Assembly: GCA_963565915.1 (NCBI GenBank)
Contig: OY751489.1
Coordinates: 558,001-622,000, forward strand
Origin: Entoloma clypeatum
Lineage: Eukaryota > Basidiomycota > Agaricomycetes > Agaricales > Entolomataceae
Length of the DNA: 64,000 nucleotides
Direction of reading: 5' to 3'
The translations under genes and the position numbers were made by a program. Below are positions 44,201 to 55,181 of the stretch, in pieces. Position 1 is the stretch's first letter. Each line of letters begins with the position of its first letter. The notes beneath the pieces were generated by a model, which made no database searches, was not told the DNA's origin, and saw nothing but the letters and a program-made list of their open reading frames with translations.

Positions 44201-46483
44201 CTCTGTAAAACGCGTCCCGCGCTGTCTTATTCTTTCTTTTTTCTGTCCCTGCTTCAGGCTTTTTTTCTAGTTCCCGGGGCGAAACTTCTCCACTGTTTTG
44301 GATGGCATGTGAATTCCAGCAAATGCTGATTGTACTTTTTTGAACAGTGCGTACAGCCGTGGGACCTCAGGTTGGCAAGGTTATTCAAGGCGAGCCTTTT
44401 TTTTTTTTCTTCTTGTTTCTCTTCGTGTGAATGATGTTTTTGTGGATTTGCGAACAGGCCTGTTGAAGCTGGCGGATGAAACGGATTTGGATATTTTGAA
44501 TAGAAGCATGGAGGTGATGGTGGATGCGTTCCAGACGGAGCTGTTGCCTGTTGCAGCGGATTTGACGGCGCGGTTGGTGAGTCTTTTTTTTTTCATGTCA
44601 TATCGTATGCATATTGTATTTTGTGTCTGTTTCTTTTCCTTTTCCTTTTCTGGTGATCCCGCCCTCTCGTCTGCTTTCCTTGGATGTCATGAACACAATG
44701 CTGATCGGAATGTTTTCTTGATGCAGTGCGCATCCTACATGCGACTGGCGCAAGACACGCTGGCGCAGGAGGAACCCCAGGGGCAGAACATCGATCTGGA
44801 AAACGCGGTTTCGGACGTGGATGATGATAAGACGTTTGCGGCTATGGGTGTTGCGAAGACCATTGCGACGGTGAGTTTTCCATTTCCTTGTTTTGATGGA
44901 GAGATGGACTCACTGTCTATGCGTGGTAGGTTGTCGCGTCCATTGAGAGCTCGCCCGAGATCTTGGTGCAGGTGCAGGAGATTGTGATTCCTGTTATCAA
45001 GTTCACGCTTGAGAACAAGATTCTTGGTGCGTTTTGTTTTCGGGTTTGCTGCCCGTCTTTTGCTGATGAGGAGTTATCATAGATCTGTTTGACAATATGT
45101 ACGAGCTCGTAGACAGCTTTACGTTCAAGCTTCGTGCGATTGCGCCGAGCCTTTGGCCTATCTTTGAGATGACGTATAGGTTGTTCAAGTCGGATGCTGT
45201 TGATTTTCTTGAAGGTGGAGTCTACATCGTCATTGTTAGGAACACGATGATGACATTTTTTTTGAATAGAGATGCTGCCGTCGCTGGACAATTTTTTGTC
45301 GTACGGGAGCGACGTGATAAAGGCTACGCCGGACTATCAGAGGATGCTGGTGGATATCTACCAGACTTCGATCACGAACGATCAGCTAGGGGAGAATGAT
45401 AGAGTCAATGGGTCGAAGCTTGCGGAGTCTGTTCTGTTGAACCTCCGTGGACATGTTGACGATGTACGTTTCCTTTCTTTCCTTTGCTATATGCCCCGAT
45501 ACTGACGCGATTCCAGTTCCTCCCCACCATCATCACCACCGCGCTTTCCTTGCTCGACAAAACGTCCACTTCGGCTCTGCGCCTCGCGAACCTCGAGGTG
45601 CTCATCAACACCATCCTGTACAACCCCTCGGCTGCGCTGCACCTCATGGAGACGTCACGCCCGGGCATGGCGCGGACGTTCTTCGACCGGTGGTTCGCCG
45701 CGATCAATGCGGAGCTCCCGCGGGTGCACGACAAGAAGCTGAGCATCCTTGCGCTGTGTGCGCTGCTGGAGATGCCGGCTGAGCGGGTGCCGGAGGCTTT
45801 GAAGGTGGGGTGGCCGGGGATTGTGGGGGGTTGCTTGAGGATCTTCAAGGAGCTGCCGAAGGCGGTGGAGAGGCGGAGGGAGCTGATGGAGGCGCTTGTG
45901 GAGGAGGAGGATGAAGAGGATGACATTGATGAGAAGTTTTTGAATTTGAATGAGGAGGAGGGTGAGTTTTTCTTTTTTTTTGTGGTGGATTGGCATGTTG
46001 ATTTTTCATCTTTTCTTTACAGATGATGTTTGGGATGAGGACTCGGCGTACCTTGAGATGCTTGCGAATGAGGTGTGTGTCTGTCTTGTTTATCACTATG
46101 TTCCATTTTCTTACTTTGCTAGCAGGGCGCGCGTCTCAGAGAGAAGTCTGAAAGTAAAGAAGCGGCGGGAGGAGCTGAAGAAGACGATGATGAGTCGGAA
46201 GATGAAGATATCGAAGAGGAGCTCGGGTACATCAGCCCTCTCGAGACTGTGAATACGTATGTCTCGTTCAAGCAAGCGTTGACGAGTTGCGTTGTTTTTG
46301 ATTCCTTCCATTCTACTAACAGTACTGAATTGAATGTTGTTGTTTTTTGCAGCCTTCCAGATGCAGAACGCGGCGAGCTACCAGGCTGCTACGACCGCCC
46401 TTGATGTTGAGCAGCAGACTTTGCTAATGGAGGTTATGCGGATAGCTGAGGGGGCTGCTGAGGGTCAGGCTTTGAGCGCTTGA
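41246..46483 (+). CDS. Importin-7/8 family nuclear transport receptor (Nmd5/Sxm1-like)
   Basis: A karyopherin-beta that carries cargo, classically ribosomal proteins and stress kinases, into the nucleus under Ran control. Twenty exons, all joining in phase, give 1046 residues, the usual size. Exons: 41246-41335, 41399-41463, 41519-41857, 41923-42267, 42343-42531, 42609-42754, 42812-42935, 43087-43246, 43330-43386, 43454-43565, 44348-44389, 44458-44576, 44727-44870, 44930-45026, 45083-45214, 45270-45463, 45517-45961, 46023-46072, 46126-46285, 46353-46483. The N-terminus (ADPNVRKAAELEIRK, then ACSVWLKNRVYRHY) is the importin-beta N-terminal domain that binds Ran; HEAT repeats follow and the C-terminus is very acidic (EEEDEEDDIDEKF). 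The intron after 43565 is long (782 nt). The intron at 44390-44457 has a GC donor. Confidence 0.93.
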
Positions 46484-47704
46484 GCAGCAGTGCTGTGTCG
46501 TGAGTGTTTGTGCTCGATTCCTGCATTTTTTTTTTGTGCTTACATTTGTTTCCAGATTTGCAGCACGTTGCACATGAATGTATTTTCAAAGATGCGAATG
46601 GTAGGAAGGAACCGGGGGAATCAAAATTGTTTTATAGAATGGTACACACTTACGACATGTTACTTTCTTTTCTGTTTTGTGGTTCAATACAGTGACGACC
46701 CTTTATGACATAAATCATCGGCGGGGATGCAAAGAGTATTCCATGTTTGTTTTTTTTGCGCCTATTGAAACGGCACTGTCCGATATCGTACGTATCGTAC
46801 TATTTATGTTTTGCATATCGTTCTCTTCGTTGTTCTTCACATGATAGAATATGCTCCAGGGAAGGATGATCGTCGCCGTCCCCAACTATACTCACGTCTC
46901 GCAAATCCTCGTCGATTTAGAGTTGAACCTTGAGCGTTGAGGACCCTCCCGAGTCGGGATACTGTGTTAGAAAATCAGGTGCAAGTCCTGTGGAGTCGCA
47001 AATGGAAGTGAGATTTATGGGGAGGGAGGGGGCGGGGAGCACGGCAGACTCGGAGAGCATATACTAAGTACAGTATATGTCATGTACTGCGGCAACAAGT
47101 TTGCTCTCTCTCCTTTTGTCCCTTGCTTCCATTCTGACGATCGAACTCTTTTGAGTGACGGGCGGACTGGACGTCTTTTTAATCGACGGTAGCACGGCTC
47201 TCACGTGGAGCGTCAGCGACTCGGGTGGGAGCATAACCTGAAGGTAACTAGGTTATCGATTGAATGTTCCGGCCGAAGTTTACAGTCCACGCGTGTGTTC
47301 GTTGTTATTGATACAGCTGACATCGGCAAGGAGGGTGGGGAGGAGTAGTAGATAGAGCAGGGATGCCTCCACTCGGTGTAGTTGCATGCATCGCGTACCC
47401 ATAGTACATACTTATTATGCCATGCGTCATTCATGCATCCGACAATCGAAACTCGCTGAAGTTCGTGTTCTGGAAGCGCGGCTGGTTCTTCCGAGACTTT
47501 TATGCACATGGCCCCTGCATACATACATACATACAGTTTACTTCCCCAGTCCCTACCAATCATATCCACAACAACCCACTTCGCAAGGGATCATCCAAAC
47601 GTCTGTGGCATTCCATTACAATGTGGCGTCTAAGATGTGCCGTATATGAACTGTACTTACATACGAAGGCCGAAGGAGCTGACCGGGGATATATATATTT
47701 TCTT
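46484..47704. other. Intergenic region between converging importin and ARP6 genes
   Basis: It holds the 3' flanks of both genes. There are small TA- and CATA-rich tracts (a CATA run near 47521-47533) and no convincing gene. Confidence 0.35.
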
Positions 47705-49590
47705 TCAGCGGCGCCTTGAGGTGCTCCCAGAAGCGACCGTCGTTCTGCTTCTGGTTCGCGCAGTAGGCTTTACCTGTTGTGCCTGAGAGCGATCGTCTTC
47801 TCTTTGCTTTCCTTTGGCCTTTGCTGCTTCCCTCGTCTTCTCTTTCTCACCTTCCCTCGGCTTCCAGTCGTGAAATTTTCGGCGGGAAGCGTTGCTTCCG
47901 CTTTCTGCGTACTCTGCGCGTGTGACGAGACGCTGGCTGAATTCCGGCGTGCTGGCAAATTCGAGGATGGACTTGTAGGCTTCTATGATGGGGCTAGCAG
48001 AGGAGGGAAACGATCAGGCCAAGGCGATTTCGGAAAAAAAAAAGGTTGCTACTGATCAAGAACTTACTCGTCACATTCGTAGATGACGACTTCGCAGTCA
48101 GAGGGGGCTAGGGACTGTAGCTCGGACATCCTTTCGAGGATGGTAAGGGTTCGATGCATGCTCAAAGAGTGAACCGTAATTACGTACAATCTTGACCGAA
48201 ATCCGGGGAACTTGGTATTCCCACCAATCAAACCGATGTTGGCCCAGAACAGTCCTTGTAGGTCTTCGGGAAGGAGGGATATCGACAGTGCAATCGTGGC
48301 GGAAAGGCCGGACTGATCTAGACCTAATGTTCGAACACAAACGTGAAGGAGGGGCTTTAAGTGAGTGAGTGGGCTTACCGATATCATCTGGACGAAATAT
48401 AATTTCTGGAACTGTGAAGCGTTCGTTGTTCATGATCAAAATCTGGTCGGACTCGGCGACGATATCGTCCTGTGAACGTACGCGTCCTCTGCGGTTTGAT
48501 GACAGGTGCGGTAAAATGTACTCCTGAACTATCGGGTTGGCTCTGGGATGGAGCCTGCCGTCCTTTGAGTCGAGGTTGGGATGCACAAAAGGAGTTCGTG
48601 ATGACCCTCACCGACATATTTCTAAATCTTGTTTAAAGTTTGACGAAACGTAACAGCAAGACTCTTTGACGTCGTTCATGATGTAGGTCTCGTCCATCAT
48701 GTTCCATTGACGAAAGGAGACGAGTTCCTTCAAGTGATTCGTCAGAAGCTTTCCACCGACGTCAAGTCTTCAATCAAGATTAGTCAGGGTTACAAGATGG
48801 ACCCAGAGAACTGCTCGCCTTTTTACTGCGCTCCAGACTATCTTACCTTCCATCAAAGGCACGACATGAGTAAAGCTGAATCCGGAGTCGACTATGATAG
48901 AGCATTCTGCTGGCGGTAGCCCTGGCTGGGCGAGCAGAGTCCCATACGGGATGAGCGACGCAGCTGAGGTTCTCTGAGCGAAACACTGTTTTAAAAAAAA
49001 AGAGCTCAAGACTGAACTGACGCGTGCAGCGATAATACGACTGGAACTCGTATTCCTCGAACACGAACTGGTCATACACGTCCTGGAGGTTTGGGAGATT
49101 GAAGTACGGCTCTGTTATCAGCAACGAAGATTCTGTCGTATTTATCTAGAGGCCTTTGGTCAGATTGGTCCCCCCCCCCGAGAAGGAAAAGGTTTTTGAC
49201 ACCGCCCCACCCCCATGACCTCTGAAGAGAAGATTCCATCCCAGACAGCTTTTTGGGCATCCCAATCGATGAGGTACCCCTGACATTCTGAAAATTTCAT
49301 GTCAACTATCCCAAGCGATTGCTGTATGCTTTCCAAACCTTCTCGAACGGCAATCGATAGTGCAAAGACGAGTAGTCTTTGCAATTCGCAAACTCATGCC
49401 CGAAATAAGTTGTTTTGTCCCCTTTAGATCGAATGATAGCGTTCGGAATGATTCTATATATGTGTGTTTTTTTTGATGTTTGAGATCATTCGCTGTCAAA
49501 ACGAGCTAACCTGGGTGGTTCGTCGCGTCCATCAGCAAGTCCTGCTTTGATCGAGGAAGCGCCGTTGTCAAGTACGATGATAGGATTCAT
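47705..49590 (-). CDS. ARP6: Actin-related protein ARP6 (SWR1/SRCAP complex subunit)
   Basis: ARP6 is a core subunit of the chromatin remodeller that deposits histone H2A.Z. Ten exons (49590-49511, 49453-49339, 49279-49220, 49145-49022, 48963-48819, 48767-48612, 48554-48379, 48323-48188, 48130-48068, 47993-47705) encode 447 residues. Family signatures run along the whole length: [115 protein letters not shown]. The C-terminal 50 residues are Lys/Arg-rich and not conserved. The intron at 48768-48818 uses a GC donor; using it is the only way to join VKR to LDVGGKLL. The start lies 114 bp from the divergent TANGO2 gene. Confidence 0.95.
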
Positions 49591-49704
49591 ACAGAGGTGA
49601 TGGTGCAAGTTCAAGATTATATTTGGGTTAGTAATCAGGTGACGAGCCCTTTAATTGGCATGGTCCTTTAATCCAACTCCAACACCATTAATAATCACCT
49701 TACG
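49591..49704. promoter_or_regulatory. Shared divergent promoter of ARP6 and TANGO2
   Basis: Only 114 bp separate the two start codons on opposite strands, so the promoters and 5' leaders must overlap. No strong TATA box is visible. Confidence 0.6.
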
Positions 49705-50834
49705 ATGTGCATAGCTCTCTGGGCATTGAACCACCAGGAATACGCGGTGTACGTCGCTTCATGGGGGGGGGCATAAAATGTTCTGAGATCAACCAATCAT
49801 AACTCATCCGGTCATCGCCAGGCAGGATTTTGTGCAGCAATCGCGATGAACTGTTGAACAGGCCTACTCTGGGTGCGCAGTTTCACAATTTCGAGAACAC
49901 GGCGAATCCAGGAAGTGTCCTGTCAGGTCGCGACGTCCAAGCGGGAGGAACGTGGTTTGGGATCAATCGGGCCGGCAGAATTGCAGTGCTGTACGTGGTC
50001 TCCTCCTTCCAGGCATTCTGAAGAAAACTAAGGCACACACACACACACACACACGTAGGACAAACATCACCGAGCCTGTGAGAGCATACAGGCACTCTAG
50101 GGGTTACTTGACTTCATCCTTCCTGTCATCCGACGCATCTACGCCTCTCGAAGACGAAGTCGGCAGAATCATACCCCAGGATGCCATCTTTGCTGGGTTC
50201 AACCTGCTTCTTCTCGCTCCTGCCCCGTCACGGCCCGATGAACTGCATTTCGATTCTCTCATGATCACGAACCACGGGTCAGGTGGCACCATAACTTCGC
50301 GTCCCCTCTCCCCCAAGGAAATGTCCTGCGGATGTGTCTCTAACGCTATCGGTGGTGCAAACGCTGAATGGCCGAAAGTGCAGCACGCTTCGCAGGAATT
50401 TGATGCCGTCTTGAAGACGTTGTTGTCATCGGAAGCTGAGCTTGTGGACCGACTGTTCGAAGTCCTGTCGTATGTCTTTTTTTTTTTTTTTTTTTTTTTT
50501 TTTGTTTTTTTTTTTCTTCTTTTTCTTCCCATCTTTTCCCCATCTTTTTTTTTTTGATTCCAAAATGACATACCAAAGATGGCAATCCCCTGAACCTGTC
50601 ACGGAACGAGCACAGCTCCGCAATACAGTTCAGGTTCGACCCTTTCCGATCATTTTGGAAGGTGTCATCGATGTGGGACCATATGGCACACGGCTGTCAA
50701 CGGTTGTTCTGATCAAGAAAAATGGCGAGGCGGTCTTCATCGAACGAGATATCTGGCAGTTGGTGGATAAAGAAGTGGTCAAGGCAGATCCGACCTCACA
50801 GCGTACATTCCGCTTTCAAGTGAAGCCTACCTAG
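49705..50834 (+). CDS. TANGO2-family (NRDE domain) protein
   Basis: TANGO2 proteins are implicated in Golgi/mitochondrial and heme or lipid handling; the biochemistry is unsettled. Four exons (49705-49748, 49826-49990, 50059-50469, 50579-50834) give 291 residues. The start MCIALWALN and the name-giving NRDE motif in ILCSNRDELLNRPT are seen, then LSGRDVQAGGTWFGINRAGRIAVLTN and the C-terminal STVVLIKKNGEAVFIER. Splice sites restore each motif. Intron 2 has a (CA)n run and intron 3 a long T run (about 50478-50517), which would complicate sequencing there. Confidence 0.93.
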
Positions 50835-51013
50835 GTCCCAATAACGATAGGGGAAGATAAAAAAAAACTGAATCAAAAGCTCGTAGTTTCTAGTCAATGA
50901 ATGCATAAACTCTGAATGCTACAGACTGTCAAGAAGTTGGAAATGAATGCATAGGATACAAAACGGAAAAAAATTCCGGCTGAGAAAAACATACTCGTAA
51001 AAAAAAAATAAAG

Positions 51014-52506
51014 TCATGCCATTACATGGCTATAAAGTCCATGATCGTTTTGGGGAGGAAAATAGGAGTTGTATCCCGCAGTGGCGAGGGAATTCCACTC
51101 CTGAGGCGACACGCCTCCAGAAGAGCTGTGAAAGGTGTGCCCACTGGAGCTGGACACGGTGGGCGACACGATGTCACGGTCTGGAACGTTGTCATACGGA
51201 GCGGGCCTCACAGTATCTGCGGACTCGTTGCCGCTGAGGTGATGTGAGTCTCTGTCGACCCTGGAATGTCCGACGAACACATACTGCATGACATCGTTGA
51301 GTTCGACGATGCGGCGATAGATGACGCAAGGTGTATTCAGAGGGTGGTGGGTGTACTGCCTGAGAGCGTTCAGAGAGTTTTGCAGCTGCTGCGCGAGAGA
51401 GAGGTACGCAACGCTTGTCCCTGGGTTGGTTCTACATGGACAGAACTGTGAGGAGCCATTGGATGAATAAGGGTCCGAAGGATAGGTGCGCCCGTCGTCG
51501 CTCCCAGAGAGAGGGTAATTGCCGCCATCTGAGTATGAATCCGAATACGACGACGGGATCGAGCCGGAGTTGCCGTTCTGATATGGAATGGATGGCGAAG
51601 AAGACGGCGTCTGATAGGATACGGAGCCATTGTATGGCTGGTGGCGTTCGTTGTCAAAGGCGGGGCTTGTTGGAGAAGCCGGGAATGAATGGTATCGCAT
51701 GGACGGCGTTGACGCCGGCGAGGTTGATAAACGGTAGAGATGGGCTTGAGGATCGGGCGCTGGTTCTGTTTTGATTGGGCTGAGGGGCCCACGCCCATGT
51801 ATTCGTTCCTCGTGTAGGTCTGGTGATATACCGCGTCTTTTCGCTGGAACACATTTGGTAGCGCGTGAATGCCATTTTTCGGTTGGGTCCCCATCACGAT
51901 AATTGCTCTCGGCCCAGCGGGGATGAGGTTTACCTAGAAGATGTTAAAGGTGTTCGATGGGAATAGTGATGCGGCCAAACCTCGTAATTCCCGAACTAAG
52001 CTTTCCAGTTCTGCGATTCGATTTTTGAGGCGCGTTGTTTCGTCGACAGATGGGTCGTCCCTAAAAGGTGATGAATTGGGCTGATTCGCAGTGGTTTCGA
52101 GAGATCGGCCACTCACCTGAGAGCTGGATCGTCTATTTCATAGACGCAGAGACCAGTCTTGAATCAGGTGGTGTCAATCTTACGATGTGCTGAAGGCAGC
52201 CGATGATGAATTTACCAGTCCCAATTGGATACATCTCTGGCATGGGCGCTTGCGGTCACACTTTGCAAGGGAGAGTTGAGTCGGTGTGTGCTAGAGTTTT
52301 AAGAGAGAGAAGGTGACCTTTCTCTTTGAAGTATGACAGTTGAGACAGCTTTGAGTAGTCCGATTGCGTCTTCTCTTCCTATTTTTGGTCGATATCGGGA
52401 GTAGAGGGGAGAACGGTTAATCAGTCGGCTAGTCAAAAATGACGAATGGATGTGTTTTGAGCGGGACGAACCTGTGGTCAGTGTCAACGGTGAGTTCCAT
52501 GTCCAT
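51014..52506 (-). CDS. Zn2Cys6 (Gal4-type) transcription factor
   Basis: Six exons (52506-52472, 52378-52318, 52260-52216, 52157-52117, 52060-51981, 51933-51014) give 393 residues. The binuclear zinc cluster is split over exons 2-4: CLNCHTSKRKC, then DRKRPC, QRC, and the sixth Cys in TGLCVYE (C-X2-C-X6-C-X5-C-X2-C-X8-C). A predicted coiled coil for dimerisation follows (ETTRLKNRIAELESLVRELR), then a Ser/Pro/Tyr-rich, probably disordered region. A conserved-looking C-terminal helix (SLAQQLQNSLNALRQY ... YRRIVELNDVMQ) comes near the end. No fungal-specific TF domain is present. The target genes are unknown. Start chosen at the first ATG of exon 1; a second lies two codons downstream. Confidence 0.9.
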
Positions 52507-55181
52507 GAGTTCGCCTTTTAGCTGCAATGAATGAAAGGATTCGGGGGGAATCATAAGAGGGGAACGCCAGGATGAGCGGGTTGGTCCTTGGTCTTAAGTG
52601 CGTCCGGAGCCAATAAATAACAAATAAGATCAACCCACCCTTTGAGATCGGTTGACAGATGCGAACATGCCAAATCAGGCACATCGTTCTGCAGCCTGGA
52701 GCCTTCTTCGAAGTGCGAGGCTGCGTGACCCTGTCAAGCATATACATATATACTTGGTCACAAGTGTTATAATCGCGCGCCCTGAGGATCGACCACTTGG
52801 GGCTACTATCCTCACCCGTGAGTACATGTGGGAGCGCTGTATACAAGTACCCGAACCTCTCTCCAATGGATAATTTTATTATTATCAAGTCCGAACTTGA
52901 AGTGATTATTTCATGATCAGGGCCTTCTCAGGGTCGCACAGCTTCAGAATGTTTCCCATCGAAATCCTCGTGTAATCACACAATCACACCGCATCAGTTA
53001 ATCACCTGCCATGTCGAGAGCGCAATCGGTTTCGGACTTGCACATGGCCGACTACCTGCCGGCATCCATCCATGAAATGTTTCCGTCCATCGGGGAGGCC
53101 CACTGAACCCATACTTACCTCGCCAACATCCATCAGAAATCTCATTATGTACATTGCTTGGAAACCGTTGAACAACACTACACAAAGCTTGAGGCCATAT
53201 AGCTACTTCCCGGTGTCGTGATAACGTTCTGACCCTAGATCTACTACCGAAAAGAAAGAGGAACTGAGTTTTGAGTGTGTTGACCAAACATGGCGCGGGC
53301 ATGTCGGACCTAACCGCTTTTTGGGACTTCTCTACTGAGTCGCAGACGTATACCCCGTCTCAAAGGATCTCGACCAAGCCGAGATCAATGGTACGCATGC
53401 GTGGAAAATGTTGCTTTCACTAAGTACAGTGTGGCGAGGTCCTTTTTTTTAAGTTACACAAGAATCAATGACAGAAGCTCCTCTGAATAAGTGGCGCCAC
53501 GCAATGCAGAGGCGACCATCGATTTCTTTATAATCCACAGAAGAACTTCATCTGGAAGGCGTTCCCAACGAGAACTATTGATGTGAGCACCCACGTTGCC
53601 CAATCATCCGCGGAAGGCGGTGCTAGTTCTAAAAGCGGCTAGAAACTCCCACCACAAAGCTTCCGTTGTGTTGGGGCTTTCATCGATGTTTTGACGAGGG
53701 AGATTAATGTCATAATGTCTAGTCAATACAGGAGCAAATCAACAAGCAGGGGACGTTGATAAGCAAATCAAGTACATACATACTAAGAAAAACGCCGGCA
53801 ACAAGCGTGTTCTGGAACCCCACCTACATAGAGTAAGTGATGCAAAGAAGTTGCCGTAAATTTTTGAAGATAACCGAGTGCCACAATCAGTCGAGGGTTT
53901 GGAAACTTTTCGACTGCGAGGCATCAGAGTATACGTGACGGGTACATACGTGGATTTTCTTCGGAGCATTGTGTGTAACTTGCGTCGCTCCTGAAGGGCT
54001 GTAATATGTTGCATCGTCGGAACATAATTCCAGTATCCGTACCAACCATTTCTTTAAGTGTCAGAGTATGATCGACGATCAGACGCAATTGGGGACCTTA
54101 GCCTAGTGAATTAAACACATGGGTGCCCATTTCGGACCCCTAAGAATGAGGAAGGGAATTGCAGGGCAAGATTCTCATGCCATGTTCTTTGGACCGGTCA
54201 TTTAAAGCTTGCCGTCTTCAAATTATGATTAAGTTGTTAGGTGCAGGTGAGGGGGTTTGTTACAATTGGTTACTTAACACATCCCTGATACGCATCAGGC
54301 CAACGGTTACTTGCTCTAACATGGCAGGTACTATGTGACGCAATGTCAACGACTTCGAGAGGCAAAAACTCCTGAGAAACGAGGACTCACAGGTGACGTT
54401 CACCACGAATGGGATCTTGGAGAGTGAGCGGAAGGGGATCGAGTACGAACAGGTCCTGTGGGCGCCATAGACCATGCATGGCTAAATCCGTGACCGGACA
54501 GACACGCGAAGGGTTTTTTTCATTTGAGGGTGGCATTCGAACTCCAGCGCTGCGCTCCAGCATTTCAATGGCATGGAAACATTTGCTCCAGTAGCTCCAT
54601 CTACGTTCCGTAAGTGGAGTCTCTTCAGGATCATCGTTTGCAGGTTTGATTTTGCGACATGCGTGCCTCTGCCAAGACGCAAAGTAGTACTACTTGACGG
54701 CCGAAAATGGCTGGGGAGATCCATTTTTGCAACTCCGATGTCTCTTTCTCACGGTTCGAAAATCCTTTGCTCGACCACTGCTTGTTGGTGAAATTGGAGG
54801 TCAGGGTTGCGAAGATTTCCCATTCCAATTTACGTTTGAAATCCTGACCATTTCGCCTCCCCCCAAAAAATAAATGAATAAAGACAACCTCGTCGAGTTC
54901 CTTTGACCATGGAGGATGCTAGTGTTTGCGAACCATTGGGGAACATAACATGAACAAGCAAGCAACACGTGCGCAGTCGAGACAATTTGGTTGTTGGTTC
55001 GCCTCATCGCAAGACTGTCTAGCTTTGGTACGAGATATGAATCGCCTGCAGCTACAGTCTGTTTCTCAAGTCATCTTGCTATGAAGTAGAGTCTATCGGC
55101 GTGCTTCGCAAACAACGCGTCAGTGAATGAGCCAGCTCACTCACGATCGCTGCTGAAATCAAGCTGTAATTCCAGATCGAC
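52507..55181. other. Long region without an assignable gene
   Basis: Only frames under about 135 codons, none with a recognisable domain. It holds the upstream regions of the Zn2Cys6 factor (left) and the phosphatidylserine synthase (right). No inverted-repeat or LTR structure was noticed. Confidence 0.35.

Noticed and set aside
50034..50517. (CA)n and poly-T tracts
   Set aside because: Simple repeats lying within TANGO2 introns; no function suggested beyond the polypyrimidine stretch.
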